This document shows positions 44,211-54,314 of a stretch of DNA of 64,000 nt, piece by piece. Each line of letters opens with the position of its first letter. Position 1 is the stretch's first letter. The position numbers and the translations under genes were made by a program. The notes under the pieces were generated by a model. It saw only the letters and a list, made by a program, of their open reading frames with translations. It ran no database searches and had not been told where the DNA came from. Source of the stretch: Symbiodinium natans (taxonomy: Eukaryota; Sar; Dinophyceae; Suessiales; Symbiodiniaceae); contig CAJNDS010001380.1 of assembly GCA_905221605.1 (NCBI GenBank), positions 460,001 to 524,000 of the forward strand, given 5' to 3'.

Positions 44211-44393
44211 CTTTAGACTTAGCCTCAAATGGCCTGCTTACGCCCTTGAGCTTTAAGAGGGATTGGGGTTTGTCGTCACAAGAGCCTATCAGTTTGACTT
44301 CGCGGGCTGGACAGAAGCCAACCGCAACACCCTCCCGAACGACGCGAAGAACCCGGGAGGACGAGCCAAAGCAGGCAAAGCCTCATGATGCTC
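44211..44393 (+). CDS. candidate long basic exon
   Basis: TTTTCAG acceptor, frame LDLASNGLLTPLSFKRDWGL then QKPTATPSRTTRRTREDEPK, with a consensus GTGAGG donor at 44394. The frame continues to a TAG at 44459-44461, so a terminal exon is also possible. Charged and probably disordered. Starts with C. Confidence 0.42.
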
Positions 44394-45160
44394 GTGAGGC
44401 TTTAATATCCAGAAAGGCGTTTGACCGCGAAGGCAGTGGAAACCCAAAAAATGGCCTTTAGAAAGGGTGTGGGGGACGAGGGCTTGGTGGCCCTTCTTAA
44501 ACACCTTTCAGGGAATAGCGTGCAGGATTCAGGGTTTAGAGCTTGGCAGTCATAAACGTAACTCATTAGGGTTGGCTTTCAAGCTTTATCCCTATAGCCT
44601 AGACCTCAAACCATAAACCCTAAACCCTATTCTTGATGGGTTGTGCGTGTACGGGTCTGTAGGGTTTTTGGCTCTTGGGCTTTGGGGTCTGGAGTTTAGG
44701 GTCGGGCTTTAGGGTTTTGGGTTGTTCGGGTTTAGGGTCGGCTTCAAGGCTTCTGGGGTTTTAGGTCTTTTTTGGGATTCAGTTAGGGTTGAGGGTTTCT
44801 GGGCTTAGGTAAGTCCTAGCTGCTTTCGAACGTACAATCGTGCAAGCTCAGTACGTCCCTTCGAAGACGTCCTAGGTGGCCCTCTATGCCCCTCAGTCGT
44901 CGCCTAGTTTTAGCTCCGGATATCTCTTTATGTGTAATTAACTGGTTTATTATGTTTACTTCTTTTGTTTGTTTTGTTGGCCCCGGGGGGGGTGTTTTAC
45001 ATGGTTGTTTTGTAATTATAAAAACCACTTAGCTTTAAACTTTAAACTTAACATTTCCTACACTCTGCAAAGCCTAAGCTCCCGCTTCTTTTCTCCAAAG
45101 CCCTATATAAACCCTAATACCCGACGTCCCGACGTCCCCTAGACCCTACATTCCCCTACC

Positions 45161-45192
<32 letters not shown>

Positions 45193-45957
45193 AAAAAATA
45201 AATAAAATAAATAAATTGAACATGAAAAGTAATAACCCCCCCCCCCCCCCCCCCCCCCCGCCAAGCCCTAAACTCCAGACTCCCGGAGTCGAAAATCACT
45301 CCAAAGCCGAGGCAAAGCTGCTGCGTCCTGCCGCTGGGGGCTGCAGAGCGAGCCCCCAATGCCCTGAACCCAAAACCCTAGGGTTAGTGGTTCGGTGTTT
45401 AAGGTTTAGGGTTTAGGGTTTAGGGTTTAGGGTTTAGGGTTTAGGGTTTAGGGTTTAGGGTCCTAAACCCAAAACCCTCCAAAACCCTAACCCCCCCCAA
45501 AGCCCTAATCCCTCAGCCCTACATCCCCAAAACCCTATAAACAGAAGCTCTGAACCACCTGACCCCAACCGCCTAAATCCAAAACCATGAAACACCAAAA
45601 CCTCAAGCCCCAAATCTTCCAGTAGGATAAGGGGACCCTTAAAGGGAGCCATTCTGAACCCTCTTCTGACTCTCTTAAACAGCGACGTTATTCAGAGGGT
45701 CTATCCCCTCGGAAGGTCCCCCTAATCCTATCCCCTAAACCCTAAACCCTCTGGGCCCTGATAGTGAAGCCCCAGAACCATCGGACCGCTCAGCCGGAGT
45801 AACCTGAACCCAAGCAACACCCAACACTCTCCTAAACCCTAAACCCTAAACCGTGAACCCTGAACCCTGAACCCTACCTACACCCCAAACCCCAACGCAC
45901 AACCCCAAGCACCTTAGGCTGAACGCTGAGCTTTACCTTGCTCTGCCTCTCCCCAAG

Positions 45958-46000
45958 GCTAATGCACCGAAATCTGGTGTCGGTGGCCTTCAAGCAGAAG
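45958..46000 (+). CDS. candidate exon LMHRNLVSVAFKQK
   Basis: CCAAG|G acceptor, GT donor, frame LMHRNLVSVAFKQK. Joins 47004 in phase (KQKVSNAISQQRLQ). The frame stays open to 46038, where a GC donor is an alternative. Confidence 0.5.
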
Positions 46001-46242
46001 GTTCTTCAGGCCCCCTTCTCCCTCCCAAAAGGCTTCGGGCTTAGGGAGGTCTAGAGTTTAAGCTTTAGCTGTTGGTACTTTGTGGGCAAAGTGTGCCCCT
46101 AAACCCTAAACCCTAAACCAGTGCTGGTAGGTTTAGGATCATGGTCCAGGGCCTATTAGGTTCGGGTCCTAAACCGAAAAACCACTATAAACTCTTAACC
46201 CCAAGACCACTAAACCCCAAAGGGTTAGGCAGAGAGTGTGCA

Positions 46243-46707
46243 ATGGCTCCGAAGACTGCATCCAAGCAGCCGTTCTTGGAGGCTCGACGTGTTCCCTTTG
46301 ATGCTCTGACCGAAGAGGCAGCAGTTGGTACCACACGCACGAGGACTGATGGCGATGTCCTGATAGACGAGAAGTCAATGAGCGAAGTTGCCGCAAACCC
46401 GGCAGATGCCTTTGCCACAATCGCCTTTGGAACATACACAGCAGACGACGATGTATTTAGCTCGTCAACCTTTGGCATCACAAAACGCACTGCCTCAGTA
46501 TTTGGGCCGACAGAAGCCGTCGAATTCCTCGACAAAGCCGGGTCAGGCGAAGCTGTCATCGCAAACTGGGAGTTAGCTTCCAGGATTCTCGGAGGGACGA
46601 CAACGGGATCCTTCATTGCTGCCCTGGCCATGACCTTTGCTGCTCACTGTGGTCATGGCGCAAATGGCGTCGTTTCGTTTGTTGCGCGTTGCTGTTGCTG
46701 TCTTTAG
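46243..46707 (+). CDS. 154-codon ORF nested in a putative intron
   Basis: The longest uninterrupted frame in the window: ATG at 46243 (MAPKTASKQPFLEARR...), stop TAG at 46705. The N-terminus is polar and acidic; near the C-terminus there is a hydrophobic stretch (GSFIAALAMTFAAHCG) and a Cys run (CCCC). An upstream in-frame ATG at 46141 would add 34 residues derived from telomere-like repeats, so I prefer 46243. It contains no telomere repeats and lies between candidate exons 46000 and 47004. A retroposed or captured gene inside an intron is one reading; a host exon is the other. Family not recognised. Confidence 0.45.
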   Translation: MAPKTASKQPFLEARRVPFDALTEEAAVGTTRTRTDGDVLIDEKSMSEVAANPADAFATIAFGTYTADDDVFSSSTFGITKRTASVFGPTEAVEFLDKAGSGEAVIANWELASRILGGTTTGSFIAALAMTFAAHCGHGANGVVSFVARCCCCL

Positions 46708-47003
46708 TCCTTGTTGTTGTTCCGTTGTGTTGTTGGGGCTGGCTCCTTCCGCCCTTTTGTTAGGCCAGGCTCGTGCCTCGGTCGATCCTCACCTCACCTC
46801 ACCCCCCTTCCCCCCCAAAGTAAAGATAGAAAATAAAAACGCCGTAAACCCTAAACCCAAGCGCGAAGCCCTAAACCCTCAGCCCTAAGAAGCCCTAAGC
46901 CCTAACCCTGAATACTGAAACCTATGCCCCAAAACCCTAAAGCCCTAAAGCCCTAAGCCCTAAGCCCTAAGAAACCCTAGCCCCAAGTGAGCCCTGTGGG
47001 CAG

Positions 47004-47036
47004 GTGTCCAACGCCATCTCGCAGCAGCGACTGCAG
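47004..47036 (+). CDS. candidate exon VSNAISQQRLQ
   Basis: GGCAG|G acceptor, 11 codons VSNAISQQRLQ, GA donor; joins 47660, which also begins with GA, in phase as QRLQEQAAG. Confidence 0.48.
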
Positions 47037-47659
47037 GATTTTTTTAGGGCTCTAAGCCCTAAACCCCAGCCGTGAACCCGAAAACTCAAGTTCGCTTAGC
47101 CCCAAAGTCCTAAGCCCTTCAGCCCTCAACCATTCAAAGCCCCAAACCCTTAAGATATTTTTGTTGGTCCCTTAATTGGGTTCTCTCAGAAACCCCATTG
47201 GAACAAAAGGAACTCTAGAATAAGCCCAACTCAACCCTGAAATCATGGGGATCGGTGCACTGTTTATGAGGTCTCTGAGGGAACCAGGCCTTGGTGGCTC
47301 CGCTTCGTTCTTCAGGTCAGGGGGTTCAGGGCTGAGGGCTTTTGGAGTTCAATGATAGGGCTGGAGTCTCTTTTACGGCTCACTTGGGTAGGGGTTAGGG
47401 TTTAGGGCTTTGAGGTTTAGGGATTTTGTTCAGGGTTTGGGGTTTAGTTCTCTTCGGGCAGCTCCATGGTCCCTCAGTCTGGTCCCTGACCTTCTTCAAA
47501 GGGTTCTGCAGTGTGGGCTTCTGGGGCTTCTAGGGCTTAGAAGGGTCCCCAACTAAGGGACCCTGTAACCCCAAACCCTCAATCCTCAACCATCAACCCG
47601 GTAAACCGCCCTAAACCCTAGACCCTAAACCCTAAACCCTAGACCTCGTTCGTGCGAAG

Positions 47660-47728
47660 GAGCAGGCGGCCGGCCCACAACACATCTTGGCCCTGCTGTC
47701 GGGGCAGGCAGTTGAAACATGCACCTTT
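47660..47728 (+). CDS. candidate exon EQAAGPQHILALLSGQAV
   Basis: CGAAG|G acceptor, frame EQAAGPQHILALLSGQAVET, GA donor. An acceptor at 47642 would add LVRAK. Helical composition; continues in phase to 48099. Confidence 0.5.
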
Positions 47729-48098
47729 GAAAGGGCTTAGGGTTTAGGACTTAGGGTTGAGGGCTGGGGGTTTAGGGTTTAGGGCTTAGGGTTTAGGGTT
47801 TAGGGTCTGGGGTTTAGGGCTTGGGGGCTTAGGGCTTCGCACCCCCACACCCTGAAGCGAGCAACCCTAAACACTAAATCCTAGAGCATGTGTTCGTCTT
47901 TTGCAAATGCTTCTCATTTGAAGGGGAAACCCTAAACCATAAACCCTAAACTCTAGACCCTAAACCCTAAACCCTAAACCCTAAACCCTGAACCCTGAAC
48001 CCTGAACACCCTGAACACCCTGAACACCCTGAACACCCTGAACCCTGAACCCTAAACCCTAAACCCTAAACCTTTCCTTAAAGAGCTTATGGGGTGAG

Positions 48099-48171
48099 GT
48101 GGCGGAGCGAGGTCCGAAGAGCCTAAGTCATCAAGCTTGCAAAATCCTCACAACACATGCCGGGAGCCCCC
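48099..48171 (+). CDS. candidate exon VAERGPKSLSHQACKILT
   Basis: GTGAG|G acceptor, frame VAERGPKSLSHQACKILTTH, consensus GTGAGC donor. The 9 bases GGGAGCCCC near its end (48162-48170) recur at 48410-48418 at the other side of the intron. Confidence 0.47.
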
Positions 48172-48704
48172 GTGAGCTTAAAGTAGCTGAGTAGATATCC
48201 TGTAGGGTTTAGGGTTTAGGGTTTAGGGTTTAGGGTTTAGGGTTTAGGGTTTAGGGTTTAGGGTTTAGGGTTATTACGGCTATACACCATCCTACCATAG
48301 TTGAAAGGTTAACCTTTTTTGGGTCAGGGTACTCAGCAAATCCAAGCCCGAAACCTGTGGATTAGGGTTTGGGGTCGGGGTTTAGGGTCTAGCCAACAAG
48401 AATGCCGCAGGGAGCCCCAAAAGTCAGTGCACAGGCACTACATACTTCAAGCCCGTGGAAACCTGAATGAACCCTAAGGCGAAACCTCTGCAATCCCTAA
48501 ATCCTCCAGATCTTCACCCCACCCTCCCCCCCCCTCCCCCCTCAGTCCAAAAGATTCTGTTCCCTTGCAGGAATCCGCCCCTTACTAAGAAGACTAACTC
48601 TGTTTGAAAGTTACGTGGGGTGGGACACCTAGTGCTGCGCTCTTCGTTCCTGAGGGTGACGGGCGAGTATCGGAATCCGCAGCTACAAAGTGATGGGTGT
48701 GCAG

Positions 48705-48747
48705 GCGCTCGCTCTGAAGGCTTGCGGTGCCGAAACCATCGTCCAAA
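48705..48747 (+). CDS. candidate exon ALALKACGAETIVQ
   Basis: GTGCAG|G acceptor (an upstream CGCAG would add YKVMGVQ), frame ALALKACGAETIVQ. The GT donor sits at the left end of a family J element (48750-48862). Confidence 0.45.
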
Positions 48748-48749
48748 GT

Positions 48750-48862
48750 TCCCAAAGAGCCCAAGACCCCTTAATTAAGGAATAGAGCTTAAATCATATT
48801 AAGGATCCCTATATCAATGAAGCAATATTCCCTAATTAGAGGATATTGGGCTCTTTGGGTTT
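48750..48862. mobile_element. family J inverted-repeat element between two candidate exons
   Basis: CCCAAAGAGCCCAAGACCCC ... GATATTGGGCTCTTTGGG, arms about 16 bp. The donor of 48705-48747 lies two bases before it and the acceptor of 48885 shortly after. Relatives 37193-37275, 51440-51535 and a right-end fragment at 55735-55765. Confidence 0.55.
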
Positions 48863-48884
48863 TTATCGGTGAGCACTTCTACAG

Positions 48885-48952
48885 GGCACTCTTCCGCATT
48901 GGCATCGACGGTATCCTTGACCCCATTGGCGGGTGGGAGACGGACGCGACCT
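48885..48952 (+). CDS. candidate exon ALFRIGIDGILDPIGGWE
   Basis: CTACAG|G acceptor right after the family J element, frame ALFRIGIDGILDPIGGWETD. The donor may be GTATCC inside or GA at 48953. Strongly protein-like; phase with 48705 ambiguous. Confidence 0.45.
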
Positions 48953-48999
48953 GAGTATGATATTGTGCGCAAGTAGAATGCAGCCGTGGAGTCCAGTAG

Positions 49000-49036
49000 C
49001 CCTTTTGGGGCAAGGTGTACTTGCTGAAGCAGCCAG
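49000..49036 (+). CDS. candidate exon PFWGKVYLLKQP
   Basis: CAGTAG acceptor, GT donor, frame PFWGKVYLLKQP. Starts with C. Confidence 0.36.
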
Positions 49037-49124
49037 GTGCTTTTATTTCCTCCACTCTAAACACTCAACCCGAAAGCCTCAACCCTAAACCCTCAACCCC
49101 AGCCCCAACAAAGCCTTGTTGCAG

Positions 49125-49151
49125 GCCATACGGCCGTTCTTCGTCATGGAA
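49125..49151 (+). CDS. candidate 27-nt exon AIRPFFVME
   Basis: TTGCAG|G acceptor, consensus GTGAGC donor, nine codons AIRPFFVME, followed by a long CCCTAAA array. Confidence 0.42.
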
Positions 49152-49180
49152 GTGAGCGGGCGCCCCAGGCCCAAAACCCT

Positions 49181-49261
49181 AAACCCTAAACCCTAAACCC
49201 TAAACCCTAAACCCTAAACCCTAAACCCTAAACCCTAAACCCTAAACCCTAAACCCTAAAC
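49181..49261 (-). repeat. CCCTAAA array, about twelve units
   Basis: Perfect units shortly after the candidate exon 49125-49151. Confidence 0.95.
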
Positions 49262-49879
49262 CGCGGCGCCCTTCCCCTTTTTCAAGGCAACCCCTGAACC
49301 CCGGGAGAGCCTTTAGGGTTCAGGGTTTTGGGTTTAGGTTTGAGGGTTTAGGGTTTAGGAGTTTAGGGTTTGGGGGTTTAGGGTTTAGGGTTTAGGGCTT
49401 GAGGGTTTAGGAGTTTAGGGTTTGGGGGCTTAGGGTTTATCGGGTTTAGGGGTTTAGGGTTTAGGGCTTGGGGTTCAGGGCTTCGGGGTTTAGGGTTTAG
49501 GGGTTGGGTTTCAGGGTTTGGTCAGGTTTCGAGTTTTTTTCGGGCTGCTGCAGTGGGAGATGCGGGGCTGATAAGTTTCCCTAGGATCCCCTTGCAGAGG
49601 GCATGTACGAGCCCCTGAGCCCTATATAAAACCCAAACCCTAAATCCCAAGCCCATGAAGCTTAAGCCCAGAAACCGGGCTTGATAAGCACTAAACCCGA
49701 ACTCCTAAACCCATACACCCTAAAATCAGCACTCGAAACGATCCGAAACCTCTCAGCGCCGTACATCCTAAACCCGTAACCCTTAAACCTATACACCCTC
49801 AAGCCTAAACCCCAAACCCTAAACCCCAAACCCTAAACCCTAAACCCCTAAACCCCTAATCCCCTAAACCCCTCATCCC

Positions 49880-50038
49880 CTAAACCCCTAAACCCCCGCA
49901 CCCCAAACCCCAAACCCCAAACCCCAAACCCCAAACCCCAAACCCCAAACCCCAAACCCCAAACCCCAAACCCCAAACCCCAAACCCTAAACCCTAAACC
50001 CTAAACCCTAAACCCCAAACCCTAAACCCTAAACCCCT
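49880..50038 (-). repeat. variant array (CCCCAAA)n then CCCTAAA
   Basis: Thirteen CCCCAAA units followed by ordinary CCCTAAA units; the variant unit has been amplified on its own. Confidence 0.92.
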
Positions 50039-50047
50039 CATCCTAAG

Positions 50048-50126
50048 GCCGTGACAAGATCGTGGAGGATGTGGCGCGGGTCCTGAGGCGCGCCGAGGGC
50101 ATTCGCAAGGCGCTAAGTGGCCCAAA
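50048..50126 (+). CDS. candidate exon RDKIVEDVARVLRRAEG
   Basis: CTAAG|G acceptor after a CCCTAAA/CCCCAAA array. Frame RDKIVEDVARVLRRAEGIRK then ALSGPK meets a TAG exactly at the donor. The 14 bases GCCCAAAGTAGGTA at its end are duplicated 68 bp downstream. GC at 50110 is an alternative donor. Confidence 0.48.
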
Positions 50127-50514
50127 GTAGGTAAGGTTTTGGGTTTGGGGTTTGGGGTTTGGGGTTTAGGGTTTGAGGCTCCAAATTGCCCAAAGTAGGT
50201 AGGGGACCCTCATGGGGGCAGTATAGGGGTCTAATAGTATTCCCGTCTGGTCCTTTTGTGATCATACCATAGCAACACCCAAAACCCTATTGTAATTACT
50301 AAGGCCCCTATAGTATTTAGGGTTTTTTCGGGGCTATCAAAGATAAATGCAGGGGTTATATTTAGGGCTTGTTTAGGGGCTAGGTATATAGGGATATAAG
50401 GCATATAGGGGAACAGGATTAAGGGTCCTTACTTTGGGGGCTTAGGGCTCGGTAGCCCGTAGCCACATCATTATTAGGGCCTCCTTTTTCGGTTGGATAC
50501 TTTATGTGGGAATC

Positions 50515-50740
50515 TTGAATTCAAAGGGACTAAATGAGGGCGAGGGATCCTTATAAGGGACCTTAAAGGTTGGTAAGGGTGTTTTTCGGGTATTTAAGTA
50601 TACAGGGTCTATATAAGGGAAATATAGGTGAGGGAAATATAGGGCTTACTTAGGGAAAAAAAAAGGAACTACAAAAGGTAAACATGGGGTGAACAACGGG
50701 AATAAGATGAAGGGTCCCTTCTAGGGGTCCCTCCTTATAC
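50515..50740. mobile_element. family I elements (cluster)
   Basis: Repeats of the type GACTAAA-GGAGGGA...GGGTTATTTAGG...TATATAGGG...GGGGAATAAGATTAAGGGTCCC. Other copies: 895-960, 12908-13030, 50340-50425, 51291-51405. Possibly one family with variable internal length. Confidence 0.42.
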
Positions 50741-51043
50741 CTCTTTACTAAGGCTCCAGGGGGCGGAAACCGGGGGACATCCAGGCCGCTTGACCACACC
50801 CCCGAGAACCCTATGTAGGTTTAGGGTTTAGGGTTTAGAGTTCGGGTTTAGGGTTTAGGGTTTTGGGTTTAGAAGTGTGCGGGCTTGCGGTTTGGTTTTG
50901 AGGGCTTGGGGTTTTGGGTACTTGGCGGCCCTTTTTCCTTCGAGGAGCTTCCTAAACCCTAAACCCTAAGCCCTATATGATATATGGTAACTGTGCGACT
51001 GTTGGATACTCAGCGGCTCGTGCGTTGCTAGCGATGATGGCAG

Positions 51044-51080
51044 GTCAGCGGAGGCGGCGGCACTCCACTTACCTCTCAAG
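51044..51080 (+). CDS. candidate exon AEAAALHLPLK
   Basis: GGCAG|G acceptor, frame SAEAAALHLPLK, GT donor inside an 11-bp sequence (CCTCTCAAGGT) that is repeated at the end of the 180-nt intron. Confidence 0.5.
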
Positions 51081-51260
51081 GTGGGGTTCAGGGTCTGGGG
51101 TTTCGGGTTCAGGGTTTGGGTAGGGCTTCGGGCTGAGGGTGGGCTTATAGGGCTCAACCCTAAACCCTAAAACCCTAATAGGGTGTTTAGGGTTCATAGG
51201 TTTACAGGGTTTAGAGGGTTTATGGGGTGTTTAGGGTTTAGGCGCCACATGCCTCTCAAG

Positions 51261-51290
51261 GTTCGGCTGTTGGCGGAAATGGAGGAGGGG
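51261..51290 (+). CDS. candidate exon VRLLAEMEEG
   Basis: Acceptor CTCAAG|G within the right copy of the 11-bp duplication; frame VRLLAEMEEG in phase with 51044. The donor is a GT at the start of a family I element; GA donors two or three codons earlier are possible. Confidence 0.48.
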
Positions 51291-51551
51291 GTTGGGGGTT
51301 ATTTAGGGGCTACTCAGGTATATAGGGACTATACAAGGTTTGTATAGGGATATCGAGGGGAATAAGATTAAGAGGGTCCCTTTAGGGATCCCTCCTTATA
51401 CCCCTGAATTCTAGCCCACAACAAACCTGCCCAGATCTTCCAAAACCCCTTAATTGAGGAATATGCCCTAATTGATACTAAGGATCCTTATTCTGAATGA
51501 AGGTATATGCCTTAATTAAGGGGGATCCTTGCCACTTGAACGCTGGTGCAG

Positions 51552-51603
51552 CGGAGGTTTCTGCAAGGCGTGCTCGAAGCCTCTGACGCAGCACATCCCG
51601 CAG
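51552..51603 (+). CDS. candidate exon RRFLQGVLEASDAAHP
   Basis: GTGCAG acceptor, GC donor, frame RRFLQGVLEASDAAHPA; joins 51706 in phase. The minus strand also has a 95-codon frame here (VGAQDVRRLNRLRDVLRQRL) that is protein-like, so the strand is not beyond doubt; the + reading fits the neighbours. Confidence 0.38.
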
Positions 51604-51705
51604 GCGGTTGAGCCGCCGCACGTCCTGGGCGCCGACGACCCAGAAATCTGACCAGAAAGGCATCCATTGAGACGAGGATGTCTCGCTTAGCATCCTGGTC
51701 CTCAG

Positions 51706-51776
51706 CGAGCCACCTCTATGAGCAGACTCACAGCCGCCTGAGGTCTCTGCAGGAGAAAGTTGCAAAGACTGGCACT
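51706..51776 (+). CDS. candidate exon YEQTHSRLRSLQEKVAKT
   Basis: CCTCAG acceptor, frame SHLYEQTHSRLRSLQEKVAK, GA donor giving phase 0 into the first HECT exon. Coiled-coil-like spacing of leucines. Starts with C. Confidence 0.4.
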
Positions 51777-52090
51777 GAGTGCTTGGCTTTGGGGTTTAAT
51801 AAGGGTTGAGGGTTTCGGGTTTAGGGGTTTCTTAGCTAAATGGCTTAGGCTTTGATGGTTTAGGCCTAGTTAATGATTCATTAATTAGTGGTGACAGAGG
51901 GAGGCATAAGTGTACGGTTTGGGGCGAAAGGGTGCCTCCAAAGGCCTAAGCCCGCCGGTTTGTTTTCATGGTGCCAAAGGGTTTAGGGCTTAGGGTTTAG
52001 GGTTTATGGTTAAGGGTGCAGGGACTAGGGTTTAGGAATTTAGGCATCATTAGGGTTAAGGGTTTAGGGTCGAGGGGGGTCCGCGACCAG

Positions 52091-52124
52091 GTCAAGTTCA
52101 CCGGCGAAGACGGCCAAGATGAAG
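52091..52124 (+). CDS. HECT exon 1: VKFTGEDGQDEG
   Basis: GACCAG|G acceptor, GC donor. Encodes VKFTGEDGQDEG and joins the next exon as DEGGVRREFF. This is the conserved start of HECT N-lobes (F-x-GE-x-G-x-D-x-GG-x-x-REFF). The local frame is open beyond the donor (SQSVFISGAS), but only the GC splice keeps the domain. Confidence 0.8.
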
Positions 52125-52963
52125 GCTCGCAGAGTGTTTTCATCTCTGGGGCTTCGCTAGGTTTAGGGTTTAAGGGTTTAGGGTTTAGGGAGTGTACCCG
52201 GAGAGCCCAATACCCCTAAACCCTGAATTCTAAACCATGGAGTAAATCAAATAAAATGTTCTCAACGTACCTGGAGAGTCTAATACCCCTAAACCCCAAA
52301 CCCCAAACCCCAGTGAAACCCTACACCCTAAACCCTTTCTTGTTTTCAGAAGGAATGAAGTCCCTTCGGGCTCCCGTGCTTTCGACCGTCTGGTCTCAGA
52401 CCCATCTCCTTTCTCATAGTGGGGTAGCATTTTACATTTTGAGGGTACGCAGACTCAAATAAGAAAAGAAATGTGAGTTTTTGGTACTATCCTAACCATG
52501 AACTAGTCTCAAGGGGCCCCAGCATTTTACGGGTGGTCAGGTTTTTGTTTTTGAGGGTTTAGGGTTTCGGGTTTCCGGTTTCGGGTTTCGGGTGTTCAGT
52601 TCTTGTTTTGCAGCTTATGAGGTTTTAGGGTTTACGGTTTTCGGGTTTCGGGTGTTCAGTTCTTGCTTGCAGTTTAGGATGTTGGGGTTTCGGGCTTGGG
52701 TTGGGGTTTTGAAGGTTTGCTTCTGCTTTAATGAGGGATTGGTAAAGTGTTGCAGGTTTTTGCTGGCTTCTGCGGTTTGGGGCATTTGGGAAGGTCTACC
52801 CCCTGCACAACGTTAATCCAGTTTAGGGTTTCCTTAAACACTAATACCCTAAACCCTAAACCCTAAACCCTAAACCCTAACCCTAAACCCTAAACCCTAA
52901 ACCCTAAACCCCATGAGCCCTAAGCCCTCGACTTAAACCCTAAACCCACCTCAGAATTGCCAG

Positions 52964-53015
52964 GCGGCGTTCGCAGAGAGTTTTTCCAGGTCCTGATCCG
53001 GAACCTTTTCGACGA
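52964..53015 (+). CDS. HECT exon 2: GVRREFFQVLIRNLFDE
   Basis: TGCCAG|G acceptor, GA donor, 52 nt. GVRREFFQVLIRNLFDE matches the HECT REFFQLL...LFD helix. Phase is 2-in/2-out and agrees with both neighbours. Confidence 0.85.
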
Positions 53016-53171
53016 GACGCTCGGCCTACCAAGAAAAGGGGGAGTACGGCTTTTGAAGATCCAGGGGTTGTTTAGGGTTTAGGGTTGAGGGTTTAGGGTT
53101 TGTGAGTTTTGGGATCCAGTGCTTCAGGGTCCTGCTGTTCCGTGCTAACCCATCGGGTCGGAGGAGGGGGG

Positions 53172-53241
53172 GACCCTAAACCCTAAACCCTAAACCCTAA
53201 ACCCTAAACCCTAAACCCTAAACCCTAAACCCTAAACCCTA
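53172..53241 (-). repeat. CCCTAAA array in the HECT exon 2-3 intron
   Basis: Ten perfect units in the 3' half of intron 53016-53307; TTTAGGG units lie at 53070-53098 in its 5' half. Confidence 0.95.
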
Positions 53242-53307
53242 GACCAGAACGTTTAGGGTGCCATTTAGGGTTTACGAAATTTCGGCGGGGGGTGTTTCTT
53301 CTGTCAG

Positions 53308-53352
53308 GTCCTATGGCATGTTCACACACGACCCCGACTCGCATGCGACGTG
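53308..53352 (+). CDS. HECT exon 3: SYGMFTHDPDSHATW
   Basis: GTCAG|G acceptor, GC donor. LFDESYGMFTHDPDSHATW after splicing equals the HECT YG-(L/M)-F...W segment. Preceded by a 10-unit CCCTAAA array. Confidence 0.83.
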
Positions 53353-54095
53353 GCCACTTGGTTGCCCTATTTTGGAGCCTGAAACCCTAAAGCGGTTTAG
53401 GGTTTAGGGCTTTCGGGTTTCAGGATTTAGGAGGAAACTTCAAGCCCGAAATCCTGCTGAAGCCCTCAACCCTAAACTCTAAGCCCCAACCCCAAAACCG
53501 TAAGCCTGAAACTCTGAGCTCTGAACCCTACAGCCCGCTCTCGCCTCTAGACCTTAAACCTTAAGCCCTAAAACCCTAAAACCCTAAAACCCAGTGAGCC
53601 AACTTTCCAACCCAACACCTCTTGAGCCGACATGTAGCTCTCTATATGGGTTTAGGGTTGAGGGTTTGGGGTTTTAGGTTCAGGGTTTAGGAAATGAAAT
53701 GCGGCACCCTTGTAGGAAGGACACCCCAAGGGACCCCGACTTAGAGAACTACTTTTGTGTCGTGAGGGCCTGGGGTTTAGGGTTGATGGTTTAGGGCCTG
53801 ACTCCTGAGGGTCCATATACCCAAACAGGGAACACTTGGGCCTTAAAATGCTTCCTATACAGGGAAGCTGGGGTCCAAGTAGATAGTAAGATGGTACATG
53901 AACCCTAAACCCTAAACCCTAAACCCTAAACGGGTCAGGGCTTATGTACTTCCACAGCCACCAGCTGGTATGTCCACCAAGGGTTGGGTGCACAGGGGCC
54001 TCTCCTGATGAGGGCCGAACAAAACCCTCAAACCCTAAACTTCCTTAACCCTAAACCCTAAGCCCTAAGCCCTCTAAGCCCTAGACCCTAAACCC

Positions 54096-54116
54096 TAAAC
54101 CCTCAACCCCTCACCC

Positions 54117-54162
<46 letters not shown>

Positions 54163-54172
54163 ACCCCCAGCC

Positions 54173-54260
<88 letters not shown>

Positions 54261-54266
54261 ACCCTA
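54096..54266 (-). repeat. variant array (CCCTCAA)n
   Basis: About 22 units of CCCTCAA with one CCCCAGC interruption, a homogeneous expansion of a non-canonical unit, in the HECT exon 3-4 intron. Confidence 0.95.
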
Positions 54267-54314
54267 CCCCCCCGCTTCCCTGAAGCCTCATCCGCACGGG
54301 TTCCGGGTTTCCAG

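Noticed and set aside
51478-51765. 95-codon minus-strand ORF (VGAQDVRRLNRLRDVLRQRL)
   Set aside because: Protein-like, but two + segments (51552-51603 and 51706-51776) fit with phase and lead into the HECT chain; kept only as a caveat.
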